Shown here: positions 46,441 to 56,276 of the stretch, one piece after another
Position numbering within the stretch: the first letter of the stretch is position 1
How the letters are laid out: the number at the start of each line of letters is the position of its first letter
Assembly (NCBI RefSeq): GCF_025766255.1
Contig: NW_026516755.1
Location: 1 to 64,000 of the forward strand
Source of the DNA: Zychaea mexicana
Lineage: Eukaryota > Mucoromycota > Mucoromycetes > Mucorales > Lichtheimiaceae
DNA: 64,000 bases
Direction: 5' to 3'
Made by a program: the position numbers and the translations under genes
The notes under the pieces: generated by a model
What the model saw: the letters and a program-made list of their open reading frames with translations, nothing else
The model's database searches: none
Told to the model about the DNA's origin: nothing

Positions 46441-47580
46441 ATGAGCATGAATTTTTTTTACAAAGATGGACAAGGGCATGTTGTTAATGATAATGGAGTT
46501 GACTCATTGGATCTCGTTATTGATGAGGACCTATTTGCTATTGAAACGATAAGTTCTCGTACTCAATTTTCAAGGAATAAACCTCCTGAAAGACCTTGTA
46601 ATCTCGTAATACACCCAGTTACGGGTAAGACACACACTGAAGATATTGATATGGAGTTATGCAGCAAGCGACGCTATACAGTTTACTCTAATGAATACAA
46701 GACTCGATTTTTTCATTTATTTTTTTAGCAAATGCTTGAATGCTTCTGCTACTGCGAGAATTAGGTATTCACATCCGAGCAGCTCACAGATGGGTCAAAC
46801 GTTATTATGAGGATCCTGGAAGCATCTTCGAAGAGGTCGACATCGTATTCTGGGGGAGGAGCATAGCAGCTTTTTTTAAATTATATTGATGAGTATCCTT
46901 CTGCTGTCGTACCAGAAGTAGCAGAGAGTTTAACGCAAAACTTTCAGAGCCTTAGTGTTTCTCGTAGCACTATTATAACTTCATGACAACTGAGTGCAAT
47001 CTATCTTTTAAGCAGGCACAATTCCAACCTGAAATAGCGAGGAAAGAATTTAACAAAGGTACGATTGGGTACAAAAGTGGCAGCAAACTGGTTTGGATTT
47101 CATAGTGTTCCACATCAATTTGAAACGGGGTATGGCTTGGTCAAAGAAGGAAACTCCTGCAATAGTTACAGTAACCACGACAAAAGCGAACAAAACATCG
47201 ATTCTGGTGGCCATATCTGCCACCGCCTCAATTAATGTTAGTTTGAGAGTTTCAAAGCATATTAAAAAGAGAAAGTCTGGACGCGAAACTGGCGGTTATA
47301 GCATGGGAACAGTGACGGGACATTATCTTTCTGAGCTTCTTAAAAGCTACTCTTGATGAAATGGACAAGTATCCAGAGATGAAGGGGCATTATTATCTTG
47401 TCATAGATAATGCCCCCATCCACAGTTTAGCTGATATGTATCATATAGAATAATATATTCACTCTCGAGGATATCGATGTGTGTATCTTCCTCCGTATTC
47501 TCCAGAGCTGAACCCTATTAAGCAATTCTGGTCAGTTGTCAAGAGTAAGCGAAATAAATTCCTGGAAAAAAAACACTAGT
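46441..47580 (+). pseudogene. Tc1/IS630-type DDE transposase, defective (left copy)
   Basis: Blocks in order: an N-terminal region of about 95 residues ('MSMNFFYKDGQGHVVNDNGV'), a helix-turn-helix remnant ('LGIHIRAAHRWVKRYYEDPG' near 46770), then 'VFHINLKRGMAWSKKETPA' near 47100, where the usual Asp-Glu-Ala-Ala lead-in with the first catalytic aspartate is missing. 'HYLVIDNAPIHSLAD' near 47390 carries the second aspartate, and 'YLPPYSPELNPIKQFW' near 47490 has lysine where the family has the catalytic glutamate. Several stops and frame changes break the reading frame, for example at 46726 and 47350. It cannot make an active enzyme. Confidence 0.85.
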
Positions 47581-47689
47581 GACTAGTAGGATTGCTGAAG
47601 CTTGCGATAGTTTATATTCAACTGACTTCAAAGGCTTTGTTTCTCATTCTGCCGAGTGTTTTTGAAGGTGTCTTGACAAAGAAAGGCTA

Positions 47690-47868
47690 CAGTGGATCCC
47701 TGTTTAATTTCACTCTCAATAAGATAAACCCTCAGTTATTTCAACTTTTTTCTATACCCCCTTTAAGCATAGAACACTGCTTGAATCACCCTCGTTTTGT
47801 GTCAACCCTCAGTAGTCTCAACACTTTATAGACCCCCTTTGAGGTTGAAATTAAACGGGGAACCACTG
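47690..47868. mobile_element. Nested 179 bp TIR element (pogo/mariner-type MITE) with TA target duplication
   Basis: The left end is CAGTGGATCCCTGTTTAATT. The right end, reverse-complemented, is CAGTGGTTCCCCGTTTAATT, so the termini are inverted repeats of at least 20 bases with two mismatches. TA lies on both sides (47688-47689 and 47869-47870). The homologous point of the right arm reads AGGCTATAAAG without the insertion, which gives the exact empty site. There is no coding capacity. Confidence 0.9.
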
Positions 47869-48000
47869 TATAAAGTAGCAAACCAGCTGAAGAAAAAAAG
47901 AAAAAGTAAAAGCGGGTGGGTCCACGCAGTCCAAAATGGCTGTGAGTCGGTGGATCCAGCACAAAAAAAGATACTGATTTGATTTTCCATTTCTTTTTAT

Positions 48001-48543
48001 TTAATTTTGATTGCCAAACAATGTCTGCAGTTTGGCCTCGACATGTGTCTTGATTTTCTGGTTGGCGGATGACAAGACACTGGCTGCAGATTTGACAATC
48101 GGTGACAGGAAAGGGGCAATATGGATGGGGTCCAGATCATGTCGCGACTACTGCAATTGCGCCAATAACGCGCGTGACATGGCATCTTCCCTTGAGCCAA
48201 TGATTTTCTCAATATCCTTGTTTTCAAGTGGGCGTTCCGTCATCACTGCTATTGCGATCGTTTGGAGGACCAGGCTTGCTGGTTTCGCCATTGACATGTC
48301 CGAAACCCCGTATCCCTGAATATTTGGGACGTCAGCGATGGTAAAGATTGTTGCTGGTTGTAGAAGATCATTATCAAGGCCGTCTAGTGTTGCTCGCCAC
48401 GTGGCATAGGTACGGGGGTGCTTGAAACCAGATGTATATTGGCGCAAGGATGACACTGATAATGAACACTTGTACATGAGTTGACGTTCAGTGATTTGGT
48501 TCTTCGAATATCGCCAGAAATTTATCTTGCTTTGTTTTGTCAT
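48001..48543 (-). pseudogene. ORF in the spacer with one internal stop, unknown protein
   Basis: From ATG at 48543 the minus-strand frame runs 131 codons to a TAG at 48150-48148. It then continues open in the same frame for 48 more codons to TAA at 48001. The text on both sides of the TAG looks like one protein: 'IFTIADVPNIQGYGVSDMSM' and 'LENKDIEKIIGSREDAMSRA' before it, and 'IAPFLSPIVKSAASVLSSAN' with 'KIKTHVEAKLQTLFGNQN' after it. The composition is that of a folded helical protein. No family recognised. The stop could be a real disabling mutation or a sequencing error. It lies between the two inverted Tc1 arms, so it may be cargo or a host gene fragment. Confidence 0.5.
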
Positions 48544-48546
48544 AAC

Positions 48547-48594
48547 TAGGGGTCGCAATTGGACGGGTCGGGTCAAAACTCGGGTTGACGGGTC
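48547..48594. mobile_element. Possible end of a hAT-type transposon
   Basis: The sequence starts TAGGGGTCGCAATTGGACGG and continues with GGGTCGGGTC and GGGTTGACGGGTC. TAGGGGT ends followed by GGGTC subterminal repeats are common in hAT elements. I found no second end or 8 bp target duplication nearby, so this may be a lone relic. Confidence 0.3.
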
Positions 48595-48663
48595 ACTACT
48601 GATTTTGATTTGGTGACAAAGGAGGTGTCAATCAACCTGAGCTTGAGCACTGGAAGTGCAAAA

Positions 48664-48936
48664 CTACATGTATACACAGGCGAATAATAGGAATCTACAG
48701 TTCTTACAATTGCCAAGTGTGACATTAACAACTGATAAATGTTTGCGACACTGGTGTTGTTTCCATTCCAACTTGTTGGTCAATACAGCAGGGCAAAAGG
48801 AACAACGAAATTCGTTGTCTTCAGTAGCTTCAGCTTCATCCTCAGACAGGTCGGATACAGATCTCTTTGATTTATTTTTACAACTTGTTTCAGGGGCGAC
48901 CACAGTTTCTTCATCACTTGTTGCCATGATTACCAC
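48664..48936 (-). CDS. Short zinc-finger ORF in the spacer
   Basis: ATG at 48936 (or the internal ATG four codons on) starts an acidic, Ser/Glu-rich N-terminus ('KRSVSDLSEDEAEATEDNEF'). One C2H2 or BED-like finger follows: 'FRCSFCPAVLTNKLEWKQHQ' followed by CRKH. A GTAAGA donor lies at about 48708, after 'VNVTLGN', with an acceptor near 48656, so the frame may be a first exon. The next exon soon meets a stop before the following ORF. A single finger with an acidic lead is common at the start of transposase genes and of small host factors. Which applies here is open. Confidence 0.5.
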   Translation of the reverse strand: MVIMATSDEETVVAPETSCKNKSKRSVSDLSEDEAEATEDNEFRCSFCPAVLTNKLEWKQHQCRKHLSVVNVTLGNCKNCRFLLFACVYM

Positions 48937-50267
48937 AAAAGTTATGAAATATGGTGCATCCTGTTTATAATTGCCAATGTTTCAATTGATGTTTTAAAGT
49001 CCGTCTTTATATTGTTATGCCTATGCGCCTATGCGACTTCATTTTTTTGGACCTCTTTATCCGTTTCTTCTCCAGACATATCGCGGCTGTATGTCTCCTC
49101 AATGTACACTATCTGCTTTACTGGTCACTTAGGTCACAAAATGCACAGCCAAATTTTCTGACAGAGTCATGGACTGGTCACAGAAAAATACCTGTGTATT
49201 ATTATTCTATTTTATAGAGGACCAAGGTCCAATTTTATTTAACTGCACGTTAAATACAAGAGCGGTGCTGTTAAGAAATGCAAACCTGTGTATTATTGAC
49301 CTTTACTAGCAAAGACATTAAATACGGCACGCAATTCTATTGGCTGAGAACGATCCTGGCTTCGAATCCGGCATAAACTTCAGTGTTTCAAATTTATACC
49401 ACCTCAGCCAAAAACTAGCAAAAGCAGCCAACTTTGATGGCTGATAACTTTTTTTTTACAAACAAAATAAGTAAACCCAAGTTCAATAACTATTCTAAAG
49501 ATGCTAGAGAAGATATTCAAACAACAAATAAGCAAAGCATTAACTTACTGATTGTGATAAACGTGGGTTGTGGATAAGTAACAAGAGTGAAAGATAAAAA
49601 TAAAAGACAATATGAAATACAGTGAGAGTCAAATATTAGATGATTTTCATTGAATGAATTCACAACCCTTTATATACTGTTGAAGATGGTGTCTAGACTT
49701 CCGTCTGGATGAATGATGAATAGATCGCGGACATGCCGGATTTCGGATGTTTCAAAGATGAAGAAGGATGGGAAGGTTGAGTTTGTCGGCTATGATAATG
49801 GACGTTGTCTTCCGATTGTAAAGAGTCATCTTTGCTATGATCAGTGTGTTCCTTGTTTGGCGAAGTCTCACCTTTGTCAGTGCTGGAATTGGTATCCGCT
49901 CTTTGACAGGTACACTTCGCTCAACTCAGATAAGCTAGATTCAAAGGAAGTGCTGACTAACTCGAGAATAGGACAATGTGTATACAATGGTTGGTCCTGA
50001 GTTATTCTCGATTGGTAATCCATGTTTGAGAGATTATCGATATGGTGCTAATTATGTAATAATTGATTCAACCGTGTGTGTGGTGTTCTCTCTACTGCGT
50101 TCTAATGGTTACGAAGACGGCGGAGTGGGTTGAGTTGTCCGGATCAATCTCAAAGTAGTGTGGTTTACCACACTGATCTTTGATGAGGGTTCACTTTTTT
50201 GCGATTATAAACGGGATGCACCATAAAAAGAAACTGTGGGAGTGAAATGAGACTTTCATTTGACATT
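48937..50267. other. Right part of the spacer, no gene supported
   Basis: Holds a 95-codon cysteine-containing frame at 49713-50000 with no recognised motif, and a tRNA-B-box-like GGCTTCGAATCC near 49359 that does not fold as a tRNA. The rest is AT-rich. Confidence 0.4.
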
Positions 50268-51872
50268 ATTTTTTGTGTGCTGGATGCACCGACTGGCAGC
50301 TATTTTGGCGTGCATGGATCCACCCGCTATAGGACACACCCGTTTTTACTTTTTCTTTTTTTCTTCAGCTGGTTTGCTACTTTATAGCCTTTCTTTGTCA
50401 AGACACCTGCAAAAACACTCGGCAGAATGAGAAACAAAGCCTTTGAAGTCAGTTGAATATAAACTATCGCAAGCTTCAGCAATCCTACTAGTTACTAGTG
50501 TTTTTTTTTCAGGGATTTATTTCGCTTAACTTTAATCTTGACAACTGACCAGAATTGCTCAATAAGGTTCAGCTCTGGAGAATACGGAGGAAGATACACA
50601 CATCGATATCCTCGAGAGTGAATATATTATTCTATATGATACATATCAGCTAAACTGTGGATGGGGGCATTATCTATGACAAGATAATAATGCCCCTTCA
50701 TCCCTGGATACTTGTCCATTTCATCAAGAGTAGCTTTTAAGAAGCTCAGAATAATGTCCCGTCACTGTTCCCATGCTATAACCGCCAGTTTCGCGTCCAG
50801 ACTTTCTCTTTTTAATACGCTTTGGAACTCTCAAACTAACATTAATTGAGGCGGTGGCAGATATGGCACCTAAAATCGATGTTGTGTTCGCTTTTGTCGT
50901 GGTTACTGTAACTATTGCAGGAGTTTCCTTCTTTGACCAAGCCATACCCCGTTTCAAATTGATGTGGAACACTATGAAATCCAAATCAGTTTGCTGCCAC
51001 TTTTGTACCCAATCGTACCTTTGTTGAATTCTTTCCTCGCTATTTCAGGTTGGAATTGTGCCTGCTTAAAAGATAGATTGCACTCAGTTGTCATGAAGTT
51101 ATAATAGTGCTACGAGAAACATCAAGGCCCTGAAAGTTTTGCATTAAACTCTCTGCTACTTCTGGTACGACAGCAGAAGGATACTCATCAATATAATTTA
51201 AAAGAAACTGCTTATGCTCCTCCCCAAAGATACGATGCCGACCTTTTCGAAGATGCTCTCCGCCAGATCCTCATAATAACGTTTGACCCATCTCTGAGCT
51301 GCTCGGATGTGAATACTTAATTCTCGCAGTAGCAGAAGCATTCAAGCATTTGCTGAAAAATAAATGAAAAATCTAGTCTTGTCTTCATTAGAGTAAACTG
51401 TATAGCGTCGCTTGCTGCATAACTCCATATCAATATCTTCAGTGTTTGTCTTATCCGTAACTGGGTGTATTACGAGATTACAAGGTCTTTCAGGAGGTTT
51501 ATTCCTTGAAAATTGAGTACGAGAACTTATCGTTTCAATAGCAAATAGGTCCTCATCAATAACGAGATCCAATGGGTCAACTCCATTCTCATTAACAACA
51601 TGCCCTTGTCCATCTTTGTAAAAAAAACTCATGCTCATTTTTCAATATCAGTATGAAATTTGAGAAAGAGAAAGGAAAAATAAGAAAATTGCCAAGGTTT
51701 CCTTTATAAAGATGAGATGCCAAGAGTTTGGCAAATGACTAAGCGACAACTAATAATAAACAAGCTTCACCAACGCCATCGTTGTTGGCTCAATCGACAT
51801 CATTGATGGACACGGGAATTTCTTGCACGACATCAAACTCTAAATCAGCGACTTCATTTCTTGAAATGACTG
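50268..51872 (-). mobile_element. Tc1/mariner-like element, right arm of the inverted pair
   Basis: An inverted copy of the element at 46224-47969. The outer end GAAATGACTG is followed by TA at 51873-51874, mirroring the left end. It lacks the nested 179 bp insertion. Relative to the left copy it has small extra segments, for example in 50322-50345 near the inner end and at about 51808-51833 near the outer end. Confidence 0.8.
50470..51638 (-). pseudogene. Tc1/IS630-type DDE transposase, defective (right copy)
   Basis: Same order of blocks as the left copy: 'MSMSFFYKDGQGHVVNENGV', 'IHIRAAQRWVKRYYED', 'VFHINLKRGMAWSKKETPA' with the same missing lead-in, and the aspartate block. Near 50545 it reads 'PELNLIEQFW', so the catalytic glutamate is kept here, while the left copy has lysine. 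Stops and frame changes also occur, some shared with the left copy and some private. Confidence 0.85.
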
Positions 51873-52516
51873 TACATGTACTGCTTTGATCTTGTTATGT
51901 AATCTCTGGCGTGGGAGAACCAACGCACATATCTTTCCCGATTCACAAAGATAGATGAAGATAAACTTTTATTAAATTTGCTTTTAGAAATGTAATATAT
52001 GCATCCCTCTCAATTCCCGCACCAAGTGGTGTACCTGAACCAGTTATCCTGCGGTTGATCGCCCTTTATGACCCAACAATGCAAACAACAATCTGATACT
52101 AGGGAGGGTTAGAAGGAAAGCAAACAATGAAGCATGATGTGATGATGATGATGATGATGACAAACAAAAAAAAAAGAAAAAAAAACATAATTACAGTTTT
52201 TTTATATTTGGAAAAAACCGTTTGTGAATGTGTTTGTTTGTTGGCGGGTGGATGTTATAGTAAGTGCGGGTTGAAGCGTGGGGAGGTAGGGGGAAAAACA
52301 AAAGAGTATATGATATATATCTGTGTATGTAAGTAAAAAGAAAGAGAGAGAGAGAGAGGGAAAAAGGTGCTTGTTTTCTTCTGTATGTAAGCGTTATTTG
52401 GGGGATGTTTTTGGGCGTTCGTATGGTATAAAGAAGATGTAACGAGAAAAGAAAAGAAGGCGTGCTTTTAGAGACCGTGAGTCGAACAACAACGCCTCCA
52501 GCATAAAAATCCAATT
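51873..52516. other. Intergenic, no gene seen
   Basis: Contains an ATG repeat near 52141-52160, A runs and a GA repeat near 52344-52360. This is the 3' region of the EXO1-like gene. Confidence 0.5.
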
Positions 52517-54839
52517 TTAAAACAAGTGGCGACGATTCGAGCTATCGGACAGACCAAAACGCGGCCGCAACGGCAACGATTGGGACCCGCGCTTCTTGTT
52601 ACTGACCGTGTCGTCACCGCGCGTGCCGGCAGGCGAGTTCTCATTGTCGATTCCGTCGAGGCTCTTGCGCTTTTTGTCCACCAGTTTCGGACGAAACGGC
52701 ATTGTCAATTGTGCCTTTGCCTTGGATGAACTATCCGCAAGCTTCCCGTGTCGCTGTTGTTGTTGTTGTTGTTGTTGGTGCAGACAATATTCAGCAGTGA
52801 TTTGGCTGTCTTTTTTAGCAGCCAAAGGTGCAGCAGCGGTTTTGATGATTTGCTCTGCAGCGATGACTTTTGGTGCCTGCTGGGGTGGTTCTGGATTGTC
52901 TCGATGGATTGCTTGGCTCGTGGCTTCTTGTGTTGTCCGATTTAGCCAGGGCTAATAATAATTAGGTCAACGTATACATGTGTGTTAGCAGATTTCAAAA
53001 GATGTTCCTCGAATTATATACGAATTGAAATACGTACGGGAATGTTTTCCTTGTTGTCCTGATGCAGTCGGATGGTCTTTACCGTCTTTTTGTCCGATGA
53101 TGGCGTGTTTGTGGATGCTGTTGCTGTCTTGTTGATGGTTTTGGTCTTGAGTGCAGGATCCTTGTGCCAAGACACGTTCCGACGCAACTTGTCGTCATAG
53201 ACCTTTTGTGACCAGCGATAAACCATGCGCTTGTAGATCGTTTCAACATCTTTTCTTTTGTCAACTGCTTCTTGAAGTGCCTAATTGAATATCCAGGTTA
53301 GCGTATTTCTCATGAGGGGATGTCTGTTGCTAAAGAGGTGTGGACGATTATAAACGGGAAAAGCAACAAGGAAGGAAGGAGTAGGAAAAGTGGTGGGGTA
53401 CCCTCACACACACATGTACGTAGGCGTGTGGTGCGTGTACGCTTTGTGCGAGGGTGGTAAAAAGAAAGAAAAAAGAAACGGATTGGAGTAAGCATACTAA
53501 ACGCATATTTTTCTTGTGCTTGACAAAAAGGGAGTGAGCACGTTCCACTTGGACATTTGCGCAGTCGCACATCAGACATAGCTCGCCAACCGATTTCAGA
53601 CTCCAATCGCGTAATTCAATTTCTTTGTTTGCACCGCCGCAGGTGAGATCTGAAAGCCGTACTCGCGTTGCACTGCCATCGCTTTGCAAGCCAAACAGCG
53701 TCACTTGACATCCGAACGCAATACCGTCTCCTGCTGATGATGATGCTTCATTTGTGTCGACAAACAGTGCCGCCTCGACACGCTTCGTTTCGATCAAGTA
53801 AGCTAGCTGTGCTCCGGACTCAAAGGGTGCTTGGATGTACTCGATCTTTTCTTTGTCCAGGTGCTATGATATGATCACACTGATATCAATAAAACAAGAA
53901 AGACGAGAGCGACGCGGGTGACAACTGTGCGTGTGTGTGTGTGTGTGTATGTGTGTGTGGGCGGGCGGGCGGGCGCGTGAGTGGGTGCCACAAGATGTAG
54001 AAGCAGAGATACGGGGGAAAGGGAAGGGGAGGACAGGTAGTTTATATATATATAGATTTACCTTCAAGAACGCATCCTTTTGTTCTTGCATGGTTTTTTC
54101 ATTGTCATTGCCACTGTCCATGTTCTCGTGATCGTCGCTTTTACCGCTGTGTTTCATGTATGTAAAGAAAAAGAGTGGGTGTATATGCGTGTGTGAAAGC
54201 AGCATCATTATCTATTAGCAAGATGTTGGGCTGCGTATACTTTCATGTATATGTTCATATATGTATGTAGTATGCGTGTGTACAAACACTAACCCCTTGG
54301 TTTTCTTTTTATCGCATGGCAATACGTTGCCTTCCACGACAACAAGAGGCGTCACATCGTATGACCGCAGAATGTCAAGTTGCTGTAGCAATGCGCCCTT
54401 TGCTGATCTGTTCAAAGTAGTTCAAGTTAAAACCGTAATTAGAATTTCATTCGTCAGTGCTGCGTAAAAACTAGAGCAAAAAAGACACGCACTCATTGTC
54501 ATTGAGAGTTTCGTCATTGTCATGGTTGTCATCGTCGTCGTCGTCGTCGTTCTTGTCGGTTTTATCGTTGTTGTTGTTATTATTGTTATCGTCGTTTTTA
54601 TCGCGGTCGTCGTCGTCGTTATTAGTAGAGTCAGTGGACAGTGGCGTAATAGTGCTGATATTCGTGTTCTTGTCGCCGCCATTGTCGACGACACCGTGAA
54701 CGGAATCACTAGAAACAAGGGAATGCCACACCACGCTGCCGCGACGACCATCTACCGCAACCGTCTTCCCGGCATATTCCTTAATGTGCACAGGCTGATG
54801 CACTGACTTGACAAGCTGGAGCAAGTCGGCAGAACCCAT
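52517..54839 (-). CDS. EXO1-like XPG-family protein with degenerate active site
   Basis: Six exons on the minus strand, 54839-54493, 54407-54294, 54146-54062, 53863-53498, 53280-53038 and 52951-52517, join in phase to 529 residues without a stop. The start 'MGSADLLQLVKSVHQPVHIK' with 'EYAGKTVAVDG' matches the EXO1 N-terminus, including the first metal-binding Asp. The next region is replaced by about 80 residues rich in Asp and Asn. 'DVTPLVVVEGNVLP' corresponds to the VFDG block with Asp changed to Glu. 'IQAPFESGAQLAYL' corresponds to APYEADAQLAYL with the second acid changed to Gly. 'ALFVDTNEA' replaces the TEDSD block, with the second Asp now Asn. 'LCLMCDCA' keeps the Asp of GCDY. The tail is Gln- and Lys-rich. 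Normal EXO1 is a 5'-3' exonuclease in mismatch repair and resection; this one is probably weak or inactive. Confidence 0.72.
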
Positions 54840-54945
54840 ATTGCACAGCAACAACTAGTACAAGATTATATACAAGTGGGATCGTAGATGGCCAAAAGAA
54901 ATAAAGTAAAGAGGGGAGCAGAGAGGAGAGAGAGAGAGAGAGAGA

Positions 54946-54977
<32 letters not shown>

Positions 54978-56276
54978 GAAAAGAGGGGTGGTAGGTTTCC
55001 AGCCAGACAAGAAAGATTGGTTACCGCAACAAAAATTTGTGTTGTGTGGGCTGTGTATATGTGTGTCCTTTTCCTTCCTTCCTTCTTTTGCTTTTCTTAG
55101 AGCCCAACATGAAGAACTGTATTACAAAGCAGTATCGATCTGTTATAATCGAGTTTAACATGATGGAGGTTACAACGGTGTGGTTCAATTCGCTGTGGAA
55201 GACACCAGAACGTGTCCTTGAGTTGGTGTCGTCGGGTATGATATGGTCGGTGCACTGGGCGGGCGGTACGTACTAATAATTGGTTCTTGCCATTTCCTTT
55301 TTCTGCATCTACATAGCCATCCGGACACGAAAAGTGTATTGAAGCCATGTACTACAGTCCACGAACGGATGCGTAAAACAAGATCCGCAACATGAGACTA
55401 GTGGGACGATATACATCGTTAGGGAGGTGGAGCAAGCAAGGCAAAGCACGCAAAGGATTCGTCGGTCCATCATGTCAGCCGGATACATGTTATTTATGTA
55501 TCAAACGCGATCTGCTGGCGTTATTGTTGTTGGTTGTCGTTCTTCATACATGTCACACTGCATTTGTTTTTTTTTTCCCTCCTTCCCCCCGGCCATTGCG
55601 AAACAAGGTTTTAGCACTACACACAATTTAGTATGTGCTTGGTAGTAGTAGTAGTAACGGTAGTAGTAGTACTGGTAGTGAAAATAATCTCGTAGAGCCT
55701 GTTGTGCGTCGTGATTTTCAAATCACAATACTAAACTACTCAATTGTCTCACATCATCACCACCAACGCAACAACCAATTTTTTTTTGGCCACAGCCCAC
55801 GTTTCCTTTTCAAGCTCTTTTCGTATTCCTTTCCCGTGCGATAAGGGTTGCGGATGCTACTGTTGACCCGTTAAGCGCTCTTTAGGGTTGTGTTTTTTTT
55901 AGTGTATGTCGAACGATCTGGTGGTTGTGACAGGAATGGAGTAACAGTAATAGTAGTGGTAGTTGTAGTAGCAGTAGTAGTTCAACAAAAAAAGATCTTG
56001 TCTGATTTGTATAATATATAAAAAGGTGCGATCGGTTGATACATGTACGTTGTAGATAGAAAGGAGAAGAGGCAAAAGAGGAAAGAACTATATAACGTGT
56101 GTGTGTATGTGTGTGTGCATGTTGAGGAGATAGGCTGTGGGGGATTCTCTATAATCTATATAGATTGACGATATAGCGTTGGCGGTCGTGGGTGGTGATG
56201 GGTGCGATTGCTGGTGTTTGCTGCTAGTGATGACGGATTATATTGTATTGACAGAAACGAGGGAAAAATCGCTCGC
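54840..56276. other. Intergenic region with GA microsatellite
   Basis: The EXO1-like promoter lies at its left end. It contains a GA-rich microsatellite (54921-54977), and a GT run near 56098-56118. A plus-strand frame at about 55109-55263 ('VTTVWFNSLWKTPERVLELV') has some coding look and is bounded by splice-like sites, but no gene could be built. Otherwise nothing recognised. Confidence 0.45.
54921..54977. repeat. GA microsatellite
   Basis: Two GA tracts separated by an A run, in the upstream region of the EXO1-like gene. Confidence 0.85.

Larger units (their letters stand above)
46224..47969 (+). mobile_element. Tc1/mariner-like element, left arm of an inverted pair
   Basis: The outer end starts CAGTCATTTCAAGAAAT right after a TA at 46222. 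The inner end, around GGATCCAGCACA at 47950-47964, was fixed by comparison with the inverted copy at 50268-51872, with which it is nearly collinear and highly similar throughout. Differences are scattered substitutions, small indels and one 179 bp insertion (47690-47868). The outer and inner ends do not look like inverted repeats of each other, so the element may be truncated or the pair may share a longer duplicated segment. Confidence 0.8.

Noticed and set aside
49335..49375. tRNA-like sequence with GGCTTCGAATCCGGC
   Set aside because: A T-arm-like core is present, but no acceptor stem, anticodon arm or A box could be paired.
54496..54806. Val/Ser-rich plus-strand frames opposite the EXO1-like first exon
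   Set aside because: They are reverse reading of the GAC/AAC codon runs that encode the Asp/Asn-rich insert.
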